Positions 1-7,662 of a DNA stretch of 64,000 nt are shown here, piece by piece. The position numbers were made by a program, and so were the translations under genes. How positions within the stretch are numbered: the first letter of the stretch is position 1; each line of letters starts with the position of its first letter. Source of the DNA: Deltaproteobacteria bacterium (lineage in GTDB: Bacteria; UBA10199; JADGCS01). The notes beneath the pieces are model-generated. The model did not search any database and was not told where the DNA came from. It was given only the letters and a program-made list of their open reading frames with translations. The stretch is taken from assembly GCA_024233595.1 (NCBI GenBank), contig JACKPK010000002.1:1-64000 (forward strand), written 5' to 3'.

Positions 1-1370
1 TGGTGCATAAAAGTCCAGTAATCCAAATCCTTTAGTTTTTTATTCAAAACATAAAACGCAAAAATAACAGTGATGAGTGCCGAGACTGTCATGCCAAAGC
101 CGAAGGCTTCGTAACCGATTTTCAGGGTGACAAGTGTCGCGATGGTGTTGGTGAGAAAGAGCACCAAAGAAAATAAAAACGCGTCACGTTGAAAATCAAA
201 ATAGAACACAATGTTGAGGATCATCAAAAAGCCCATGAGCAAAAACGCGCCCAAGATGCCAATGCGAAAAATACCTGTTTGGTAAGGATTCAAATGCAGA
301 CCCTGCACCATGTTTGGCAAAAGGATCACCAGAGATAAAATCACCACAAAACTAAACACACCTTGGAACAGCGCGTACTTTTGAAAATGCTGCGATAGGT
401 TTTGAATCATGTCTTGGCGTCGTGAGCGGATGGTGTTCAAAGAACTACGCTCGCGAACCGATTTGTAGTAAGCGTTGTAGTATTTTACAAAAGAGGTTTC
501 CATTTGCACCAAGAAGAACGCCATAGAGGGCACAACGGTGAGGTAAGACAAAAACATGGGGGTGTCGTAATTGGTGTAAACACGAACTTGCGGCTCAATG
601 ACATCGGCATAAGGCGAAAACCAAAAGATGAATTTATCAATCCAGATGCCCAGGTAATAAAACACACCGGTGAGCATCAAATAAGGGTGGCTGCGAAAGT
701 AACTGAAAAAACCAAAGTTATGACTAGAGGCGTAACCAAATTCAAAAAAGATACGGCAGGTCAGGATCAAAAAGATCACACCTTGCCCAAAGCCAAAGCC
801 ATTTAAAAATCCCGCAAAGCCATAGTTTTGGCCCAGCACAGAGGACAAGATCACGCCCAGAATGCCGCCAGTGACAAAGGCGCCCACAATCCAAAGGTAA
901 CTGCGGCCTGCCGATAGGTAAATCATGGCGATCCAAATGCCACCAACAAATTGAAACAAACAGTAGAGCGTTATTTTAGAAACAAAATAAAGATCCAGTG
1001 AGTAAATAAAAGGGATGGAGATCAGGCTTTGCACAATGAAGACCGTGTAAAGAACCGAAAGGTAACTTGCGGTGAAAGTGTGAATCTCTTTTAAATAATA
1101 TTTATCGGCCAGATAACGAGTGACCACATAAAGAAAAGGCGACACCGCAATCATGGAAAAGGCGTAACAGTAAACGATTAAACTCAGAAGCAATTGGCCT
1201 TCGTCAATGGTCAGACGGGTTTGAATAAGGGCTTTGAGAATGCCCAGAGTGCCAATGATGACCAAGAAGGGGCCGGTTGAAATGATCGCCGAATACAAAT
1301 ACGCACGAATCAGATCGCTGTAGGATTCGCCTTTAACAAGTTTTTGTAATCGGAATGCGATGCCTGCCAT
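1..1370 (-). CDS. pelG: PelG-like inner-membrane polysaccharide transporter (3' end at window edge)
   Basis: Open frame on the minus strand from an ATG at 1370 to the window edge, about 456 codons, close to the full length of Pseudomonas PelG, so little is missing. The N-terminus begins MAGIAFRLQKL and is followed by many hydrophobic membrane segments, as in the MOP/PST-type flippases of the PelG family. An AAGGA ribosome site overlapping the pelF stop region precedes the start by a few bases, and the gap to pelF is 7 bp, so translation is probably coupled. PelG is expected to move the Pel chain across the inner membrane together with PelD, PelE and PelF. The C-terminal end is not seen. Confidence 0.85.
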   Translation of the reverse strand, partial: MAGIAFRLQKLVKGESYSDLIRAYLYSAIISTGPFLVIIGTLGILKALIQTRLTIDEGQLLLSLIVYCYAFSMIAVSPFLYVVTRYLADKYYLKEIHTFTASYLSVLYTVFIVQSLISIPFIYSLDLYFVSKITLYCLFQFVGGIWIAMIYLSAGRSYLWIVGAFVTGGILGVILSSVLGQNYGFAGFLNGFGFGQGVIFLILTCRIFFEFGYASSHNFGFFSYFRSHPYLMLTGVFYYLGIWIDKFIFWFSPYADVIEPQVRVYTNYDTPMFLSYLTVVPSMAFFLVQMETSFVKYYNAYYKSVRERSSLNTIRSRRQDMIQNLSQHFQKYALFQGVFSFVVILSLVILLPNMVQGLHLNPYQTGIFRIGILGAFLLMGFLMILNIVFYFDFQRDAFLFSLVLFLTNTIATLVTLKIGYEAFGFGMTVSALITVIFAFYVLNKKLKDLDYWTFMH

Positions 1371-1377
1371 GGTTTCC

Positions 1378-2838
1378 TTAAAGGTTTTGTTCGTACACGT
1401 TTAAATAGCGACTCAAAAGATCATCCTGATCGTAATAAGTTTTGACCCGTTTGATGCCGGCTTCGGCCATTTTGTTATAAAGCTCTTTGTCCTGCAATGT
1501 TTTCAAAACCGCTTCGGCGGTGCTGTCAGGGTTGGATACCTCGGTGATCATGCCGCTTTGCCCCAAGCGTTGGTCTTCTCCTGTGCGGCCAAAAAGAAGT
1601 TCGCGGCAAGAGCCCACATCGGAAGCCACACAAGGGATACCACAAATATTGGCTTCTAAGATCACATAAGGCTGTGCTTCGGATACCGAGGTGAGCACAA
1701 CCACGTCCATAAAGGCGTAGTACTCGGCGACATCAACGCGGCCAGTGAAAATCACGTTGTCTGAAATTTTAAGAGACTCAACCAGGTTGCGGCATTCAAT
1801 GTAATACTCTTCTTCTTCGTCTGTGGGGCCGATGATGTAAAAAAGGGCTTCTGGTAATTTACGCAAAACAAGTTTTGCTGACTGGATGAATGTTTTAACA
1901 TCTTTAATGGGAACAACGCGCCCAATGAGTCCAATTTGTGGGGACTGTTTTTTTTCCCGTTTGATGGCAGAGAAGCGATCCAGGTTGATGCCATTGGGGA
2001 TGATGGAAATTTTTTCTTTGTCGGCGCCTTCAATGATTTGGCGCAAGCGGTTGCCTTCGTACAAGGTGAAAATCTGATCGGCGTATTGGTAAGACAAATG
2101 GCTCATGACTTTAAAAAGATTCACCCACCATTGTTTAAAAAAAGACAGTTCTCGTGTGGCTCTAAAATTAATTTTTTCGTTTTCGTAAATCCAATTGGCC
2201 TGAGAAATTTCCAAAGCGCGTTCGTGAGTGTAAATGCCATGTTCTGTTAAAAAGTATTTGCCGGAATTCATGATCTTGGCCAGCGCGCCCATAAGTCCTG
2301 CGTAACCAGTCGAGACCGAATGATAAATTTTTGCGCGTGGGATTTCCGCATTAACAATTTGAGCAACGGGCAAATGAGTGCCGCGCCAAGTCCAAAAGAA
2401 ATCAATGAACGAAACATCTTCTTCTGCCATGTCGTAAAAGTCTTCGAGCATCTGCCACACTGTTTTTGAAGTGAAGAGGTGTTGCAGATTAATCGGAATG
2501 CCTTCCGGGCGCAGTTCTGTGATCACGCGCTCGAATAAACTGTAATCTTCGCGCGCTAAGCGCTCGTAAAAAGATTTTACTAGGGCCAGATCTTGTTTGG
2601 TGACTTTACGGCGGCCGCGTTCTGCTAGGTCGTAGTCGTGCAAATAGACTTCTTTGAGGTAGAGAACATGATTGGGGACTTCGTATTTGATTTGGCGCGT
2701 GGGATCGGAATGAGGCGCAATGTAAATGATACCAAAGCGGATGTCGCGCATGGCGGTGATCAGCTGGTGAACCCAGGTGGAAACCCCGCCAGCAACGTAG
2801 GGGTAAGTGCCTTCCAGAAGCAAGCAAACATCAATCAT
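1378..2838 (-). CDS. pelF: PelF-like GT4 glycosyltransferase
   Basis: 486 aa, near the usual PelF length of about 500. The start MIDVCLLLEGTYPYVAGGVS is the conserved PelF N-terminal loop, and the C-terminal half has the GT4 nucleotide-sugar pocket with SEAQPYVILEANICGIP (the E-x7-E motif). PelF is the cytosolic glycosyltransferase that polymerises the Pel chain from UDP-activated N-acetylhexosamines. No membrane segment is seen. Its ATG lies inside the end of the upstream HEAT gene (8-bp overlap), so translation is probably coupled, and it is followed directly by pelG. Identification is strong from the signature N-terminus and the neighbours. Confidence 0.92.
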   Translation of the reverse strand: MIDVCLLLEGTYPYVAGGVSTWVHQLITAMRDIRFGIIYIAPHSDPTRQIKYEVPNHVLYLKEVYLHDYDLAERGRRKVTKQDLALVKSFYERLAREDYSLFERVITELRPEGIPINLQHLFTSKTVWQMLEDFYDMAEEDVSFIDFFWTWRGTHLPVAQIVNAEIPRAKIYHSVSTGYAGLMGALAKIMNSGKYFLTEHGIYTHERALEISQANWIYENEKINFRATRELSFFKQWWVNLFKVMSHLSYQYADQIFTLYEGNRLRQIIEGADKEKISIIPNGINLDRFSAIKREKKQSPQIGLIGRVVPIKDVKTFIQSAKLVLRKLPEALFYIIGPTDEEEEYYIECRNLVESLKISDNVIFTGRVDVAEYYAFMDVVVLTSVSEAQPYVILEANICGIPCVASDVGSCRELLFGRTGEDQRLGQSGMITEVSNPDSTAEAVLKTLQDKELYNKMAEAGIKRVKTYYDQDDLLSRYLNVYEQNL

Positions 2839-4801
2839 GAGTTGGCTCCAGAAGAAGGTTTAAAGAATCACGAATACTTTGTTTAAGAGGTTGATTGTTT
2901 TCTTTGTAATACAAATCGATCAAGAAGCGGATGCTTTCGATGCCGGTGGTGTGCGAGATGAGCTCAATGATGATTTGTTTTTGTTCGGGTTCGTCTTGAT
3001 CCGAATACCAGGTCTCGACATGATGTTCGCCAATCACAACTTTTTTGCGTTTGTAGCGTTTGATGTGCCCTAACAAACCTTTTAAAAGTTGCTGTTTTTG
3101 TCCAGGCTCACATTGCAAAGCAATGATGTCTGTGATCGAAATGCGCTCTTTTAAAACATAGGTAAAAACCAATTCGATAAAAGAAGGCGCGCAGGTTTTG
3201 TTTAAAATGAGTAAGGGTAGCGAAAGGCAGCTCTTGATAATTTGCAATAGCGCGTTCTTGTTAAGGTTGGCTTCTTTCATGATTAAGAAGATTTGCAGAA
3301 CGCCAATGTCATGATCGTAAAAATTTTGCAGCAGCACTTCAAAAAGTTTGGGATTACTTTGCACAAGGCGGTGGATATTTTCTTTGAGCAGGCGGAAGGC
3401 CGTGGGATCGTCTTCGTTCACAAAGCTTTTGAAGAAAGGCACCAAAACTTTGGGGTCTTGAACTTTAGAGAGAATCTGGGTGGCCAGGTAGCGGATGTTC
3501 AGATTTGTGTTCGATAACAAGCTCATGCAGTGCGTGACAATCTCGTCGTTGTACATGGAGTCGTCACTGATTTTAATAAAATGCTTCATGACAATCTGGC
3601 GCACCAAGGCCGAGAGTTTGACTTCTTGTGAGTACTTTAAAAACGGGAAGCTTTTATCAAAACCGTAAATTTTAAGAAGCGCCATCATGCTTGTGTAACT
3701 TAGCAAAGGGGATTCAGCCAAAAGTTTTTCCAGTTGTGGGATGGCGGCTTTGTTTCCAAGCAAACCCAAGGACTCAATGATGGGGATCTTGTCCATGTCG
3801 GATTTTGTTTTTTTAAGTTCTTTGATCAAAAAAGCAAAAAAGGTTTCAGAGGTTTTTTGAAATTCCGCGTACATGATCATCACTTTGTTTCTTACAAATT
3901 TATCGTGATAGGTGAGTAAGTTTTTAAGACCAATGATGAGTTGTTTGGTGGGGATAGAAAGCAAAACGGCTTCGCCCTTTAGGACCACCATGCGGTTTTT
4001 TTCTTTTACAAGCAGCTTCACCAAGTTTTTGATCACTGTTTTTGAGGGAAAGCGGCCAAGGGCTGTGAGCGCTTCTTGTCTGACAGTGGGGTCTGGATCT
4101 TGTTCGGCCAGTTTTAAAAAAAGCCTTAGGTTTCTTCGGTCATCGTTTCTTCTTAAGGTCCAAATGATGCTACGTCTGATTTGAGCTGAGCGATCGCTTA
4201 AGCGCCTGACCAACAAGCGTCGTGCTCGCGTGACCCCGGTTTCGTAAAGGGAACCATAGATCATGATCGCACGCCATCGGATTCGTTCGTTGGGGTGACC
4301 AAGGTAAATTTTTAAATCTTGAAAGAGTCGTTTATCAGCCAAGAAACGCAGGCCGGAAAGAATTTCTAGAATCAAATCTTCATCTGCTTGTTTGAGCATG
4401 TCTAAAACCGGGTGAACGGCTTCTGAAACGGATTCAAGGCAAAATTTGTTAACGGCAAAAACTTGTGCTTCTTTAAGTGGGGCTTTAAGGACGGGCAGTA
4501 AAAAATACACACGTCTTTGAAAATTATTTTTATCAAAAGCCAGAATGGCTTGGTGAACAACCAAAGGTTCGGTGTCACAAATCAGATCAACCAAAATACG
4601 CGCTGAGTACTCGTCTTCTAAAAACCCCAAAAATTTACAAAACAAAACCTTTTGCGAGATTTGTCCTGATGAAGCGACTTGTTCTAAGAAAGCTTTGGCT
4701 TTGGGGTCGTCTGATTGGTAAATCTGCATCCAGGCCGAAAAGCGCACATCGTCGCTTTCGCTGGTGGTTTGGGCAAAGAGTCTTTCTAGGGTTGTGTTCA
4801 T
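2831..4801 (-). CDS. HEAT-repeat protein embedded in the pel cluster
   Basis: 656 aa from the ATG at 4801, which overlaps the pelE stop as ATGA. A longer frame to 4837 exists, but the coupled start is more likely. Most of the length is tandem alpha-helical repeats of HEAT type (for example RRLLVRRLSDRSAQIRRSII and LEKLLAESPLLSYTSMMALL). No signal peptide or membrane span is evident, so it is probably a cytosolic scaffold. It lies between pelE and pelF and overlaps both, which argues for a role in the Pel synthase complex, perhaps linking PelF to PelD/PelE. It is not part of the classical pelABCDEFG set. The function is inferred from context and fold only. Confidence 0.75.
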   Translation of the reverse strand: MNTTLERLFAQTTSESDDVRFSAWMQIYQSDDPKAKAFLEQVASSGQISQKVLFCKFLGFLEDEYSARILVDLICDTEPLVVHQAILAFDKNNFQRRVYFLLPVLKAPLKEAQVFAVNKFCLESVSEAVHPVLDMLKQADEDLILEILSGLRFLADKRLFQDLKIYLGHPNERIRWRAIMIYGSLYETGVTRARRLLVRRLSDRSAQIRRSIIWTLRRNDDRRNLRLFLKLAEQDPDPTVRQEALTALGRFPSKTVIKNLVKLLVKEKNRMVVLKGEAVLLSIPTKQLIIGLKNLLTYHDKFVRNKVMIMYAEFQKTSETFFAFLIKELKKTKSDMDKIPIIESLGLLGNKAAIPQLEKLLAESPLLSYTSMMALLKIYGFDKSFPFLKYSQEVKLSALVRQIVMKHFIKISDDSMYNDEIVTHCMSLLSNTNLNIRYLATQILSKVQDPKVLVPFFKSFVNEDDPTAFRLLKENIHRLVQSNPKLFEVLLQNFYDHDIGVLQIFLIMKEANLNKNALLQIIKSCLSLPLLILNKTCAPSFIELVFTYVLKERISITDIIALQCEPGQKQQLLKGLLGHIKRYKRKKVVIGEHHVETWYSDQDEPEQKQIIIELISHTTGIESIRFLIDLYYKENNQPLKQSIRDSLNLLLEPTHD

Positions 4802-5844
4802 CCGATAACCCCCCACCACCTGGCTATCTGTTGCCACTCATCTGGGATTTGCTCATTGTCTTTGAGCTTTTTAAATTCACGTAGAAATTTAGAAAAATCT
4901 CGTTCTTCGTAATGATAACGCACTTTAAAAAGTTGGCCTTCGTGCTGTGACAAAACCTTGTTGGCGATCATTTGATCAATTAAGGTGGTGGCATTCTGCC
5001 AGTCTTGTTTTGTTTCGTGTATTTGCAAAAGCAGATGATAAACTTCTGGCTTGGCTTTTCCTGATTCAATGCAAAATTGCAGATGGTATATGGCCTGCTC
5101 TTCGAATTCAGCACTCAATTTGGGGTCCACAAAAGCCATTTGAGAATAAAGATGATAAGTTCGGGCTAAGAAAAAACGGTTCTCTAAGTTGTAGACATTG
5201 TGTTGTAGTTCTTTGCGCGCGGCTTCTAAATTGGTTTCGAATTTATCTTTGACCTTGCTCAAAGCCGAGGTGATGTAAAAACGGACTTCAGCAGAAGGAT
5301 CGCTACGGTACTCCATGAGGATGTCTACGGCTTCTGGGGTGGCTAGTTTAGAAAGTTTATCAATGGCGCCACGTTTTAGATCGATATCACCACTTTTGAT
5401 GATGTCGACCAAGGGAGCAAAATCAGTTTTAGCAGATAGGCGTTGGCCCATATCGTTACTGAATCTCTGCGGATTGAGAAGGGAGTCTCCCAAAAGGCTT
5501 TCCGGAAAAAGCAGGTCGTCGTTGTCGTAAATGTCAGAAAAATCTTTTTTGCGCGGGTAAAATAAAATCAAAGGCAGGCACATTAAAACGCCGAACCCAG
5601 GAAGAAAAAACGTTAAGAAAAAAAATGTGCGTGGCCATTTGCGTTGGTGATGAAACCAACCATTGTCTTTGGGTGTTGCAAAAAAAATCGCTAAAGCGGC
5701 CATGGTGTGCACGGCAATGATGGTGGCCCAATTCTGATTAAAAAAACGAGTGTGTTGCCCAAAGAACACCCAAATGTAAGGCATTTCGGTTAAAACAGCA
5801 AAAGTCCAAAATGCAAAAAACCGGATTGTGTATACGATACCCAT
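4798..5844 (-). CDS. pelE: PelE-like membrane/TPR protein
   Basis: 348 aa. Two or three hydrophobic segments in the first 110 residues are followed by a HEAT-like stretch (about residues 140-190) and helical TPR-like repeats to the C-terminus. This matches the architecture of PelE, an inner-membrane protein with cytosolic TPRs that binds PelD and contributes to activation of PelF. It lies 6 bp after pelD and overlaps the following HEAT gene by 4 bp. The sequence is divergent, so the call rests on topology and position between pelD and pelF. The C-terminal HEAT-like segment resembles the neighbouring HEAT protein in kind, perhaps reflecting a shared interaction surface. Confidence 0.75.
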   Translation of the reverse strand: MGIVYTIRFFAFWTFAVLTEMPYIWVFFGQHTRFFNQNWATIIAVHTMAALAIFFATPKDNGWFHHQRKWPRTFFFLTFFLPGFGVLMCLPLILFYPRKKDFSDIYDNDDLLFPESLLGDSLLNPQRFSNDMGQRLSAKTDFAPLVDIIKSGDIDLKRGAIDKLSKLATPEAVDILMEYRSDPSAEVRFYITSALSKVKDKFETNLEAARKELQHNVYNLENRFFLARTYHLYSQMAFVDPKLSAEFEEQAIYHLQFCIESGKAKPEVYHLLLQIHETKQDWQNATTLIDQMIANKVLSQHEGQLFKVRYHYEERDFSKFLREFKKLKDNEQIPDEWQQIARWWGVIG

Positions 5845-5850
5845 AAAGGA

Positions 5851-7233
5851 CTAAATTTTGCCTATGCTTTCTAAGGCAGCGTGCACCAACTCCTTCTCGG
5901 ATTTTAGTTTGGGATTAAAAGTACTAAAGCCAATGGAAAATTCTTTGATTGTTTTTAGACCCAGTTCTTCTTGTGTTTGTTTGAGTGTCTCGATGAATTT
6001 TTTTGCCTGCGTTTCGCTTGTGGTGGTCAGCAAGCAATGGATCAAAGAAGGGTCTGTTTCGTCACGCGCAATGACATCGGTTTCTTGGCAAATGTTTTTG
6101 AGAATCTGAATGACTGTCACCAGAGTTTTTTTCTGAGAAGCGGGGTTTTCATCAAGCAGAGACGAGATTTTTATGAGCACGAGCGAAAGTGGTAAGTAAT
6201 AAACCTGAGAGCGGTGAAACTCTTGCCCCAGGCGTCTTTCTAGGTAGCGGTGCGAAAAGATGCCAAATTCGGGATCCAGAATTTCTTGAGCGCGGATCTC
6301 ATCAAAGTAGTTCGCACGTTGCAAAGAACGACTGATCCAGTTGAGAATAAAGCGAAATAAATTTGTGGTCCCGGAGTTAAATGTGAGTAATGGCATGCTC
6401 TGCACACTGATAACGCCCAAGGGTTCGTTGCCTTCTCCGTTGGCAATGGGGCCGGCGAGCAGGCTTTCGTTTTGAAGATTGAGTTTGTCTTGTGTGCTCG
6501 GCATAGGGAGCTCGCCTTTTGCCAGCGTGTCTTTGAGACTGATCACTTTGTTTTGTGAACCACTGATGCCAACCAAGCCTTCTTGGGATTCGTAAACGCT
6601 TGGGAAATAATCGCCTTCTTGCCAACCAAATTTATAAACAAGTTCCCAGCGATTATCTTTTTTTAGATAGAGAGCGACTTTTTCAAAGTCTAAGGCCTTG
6701 GCAATAAAGCGCAGAGCTGATTGTAAGATTTCTTCTTTTTTTAAAGAGTCTAAGCTACGCGCGCCTTCGTGCAAGGTCACCAGGGTGGTCATTTTAGTGG
6801 TGATGCGTTTTTCTAGACCTTCGGTCACAAGCTGCATGTCTTTTAGTTCTTGGCGGACTTGTTTGATTTCGTCACGATCAAGGTTGTGCACAATTTGGTA
6901 TTCGCGAATCTGTCGGAGGAAACGGTTGACGCCAGAACCAATGAGGGCGCCAATAACAATGAAAAGCGAGGGCAAAATAAAAAACGAGAGATCATCAAAA
7001 AGGTAGCGGTCCCCTTGTAACCAAGTTGTGCCAAGATAAATGACGGTGGCTGAAATTCCTGAAGCAAGGCCTGCGTAGATGCCGTAACGAAAACCAAAAA
7101 GTAAAATAGCGCCCCAATAAGGATGCGGACTGACATCAATGAAAGCAGGAATTTCGGGAAAGAAAATTTCATTCAGAAAAACAAGAAAAACAAAGAACGC
7201 GGGGATTTCTAGAAAAAACGAGAATCGCTTCAT
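5851..7233 (-). CDS. pelD: PelD-like membrane GAF/degenerate GGDEF protein
   Basis: 460 aa, close to Pseudomonas PelD (455). Four hydrophobic segments lie within about residues 1-110, then a short coiled coil, a GAF domain (about 150-300) and a degenerate GGDEF domain (about 310-455). PelD is the cyclic-di-GMP receptor that switches on Pel synthesis. The catalytic GGDEF signature is replaced by RDETDPSL. The inhibitory-site motif, normally RxxD and the c-di-GMP contact in PelD, reads QETD at about residues 383-386, so the key arginine is missing. Position after a receiver gene and before pelE supports the identity. Whether it still binds c-di-GMP is uncertain. Confidence 0.82.
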   Translation of the reverse strand: MKRFSFFLEIPAFFVFLVFLNEIFFPEIPAFIDVSPHPYWGAILLFGFRYGIYAGLASGISATVIYLGTTWLQGDRYLFDDLSFFILPSLFIVIGALIGSGVNRFLRQIREYQIVHNLDRDEIKQVRQELKDMQLVTEGLEKRITTKMTTLVTLHEGARSLDSLKKEEILQSALRFIAKALDFEKVALYLKKDNRWELVYKFGWQEGDYFPSVYESQEGLVGISGSQNKVISLKDTLAKGELPMPSTQDKLNLQNESLLAGPIANGEGNEPLGVISVQSMPLLTFNSGTTNLFRFILNWISRSLQRANYFDEIRAQEILDPEFGIFSHRYLERRLGQEFHRSQVYYLPLSLVLIKISSLLDENPASQKKTLVTVIQILKNICQETDVIARDETDPSLIHCLLTTTSETQAKKFIETLKQTQEELGLKTIKEFSIGFSTFNPKLKSEKELVHAALESIGKI

Positions 7234-7241
7234 TGTGTTGT

Positions 7242-7613
7242 TTAACCTCCATCTAGGAGGTTGCGGATGAGATCAACTAAACCTTGGGGCTCAAAAGGTT
7301 TGACCAAAAAATGCACGTCATGTTGATGCAAACGCTTGCGTTCTTCTTCGGTGAGAGTCTTGGCTGTTAAAACAATGATGGGTGTGGTTTTATACTGATC
7401 CATTTTTCTGGTTTGATCGACCACAGTGAAGCCGTCGATATGAGGCATCATGAGGTCGGTGACAATCAGAGCGTATTTTTGGGCTTGGAGTTTTTCGTGA
7501 ACCTCGCGTGGGTCTGTAACGGCGTCGACATCAAGATCATGAAAACGCAGCATGGTGGCTGTTAAATCAATGAAATCTTCTTCGTCATCGATGATCATGA
7601 TTTTGGGATCCAT
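7242..7613 (-). CDS. Stand-alone response regulator receiver domain
   Basis: 123 aa, a single CheY-like receiver. The acidic pair is in MIIDDEED, the phosphoacceptor aspartate in IVTDLMMP, the switch threonine in VLTAKT and the conserved lysine in LVKPFEP. There is no output domain, so it must signal by protein contact. It sits between pelB and pelD, 8 bp before pelD, in the same orientation, so it is very likely part of the Pel operon and may gate PelD or the synthase complex by phosphorylation. No kinase is adjacent; the nearest is the interrupted one near 49 kb. Domain identity is clear, partner unknown. Confidence 0.9.
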   Translation of the reverse strand: MDPKIMIIDDEEDFIDLTATMLRFHDLDVDAVTDPREVHEKLQAQKYALIVTDLMMPHIDGFTVVDQTRKMDQYKTTPIIVLTAKTLTEEERKRLHQHDVHFLVKPFEPQGLVDLIRNLLDGG

Positions 7614-7662
7614 GAAGAACTCTCTTTTTAAAACCTAAACAATATCCGTAAGGTACCTTGAT

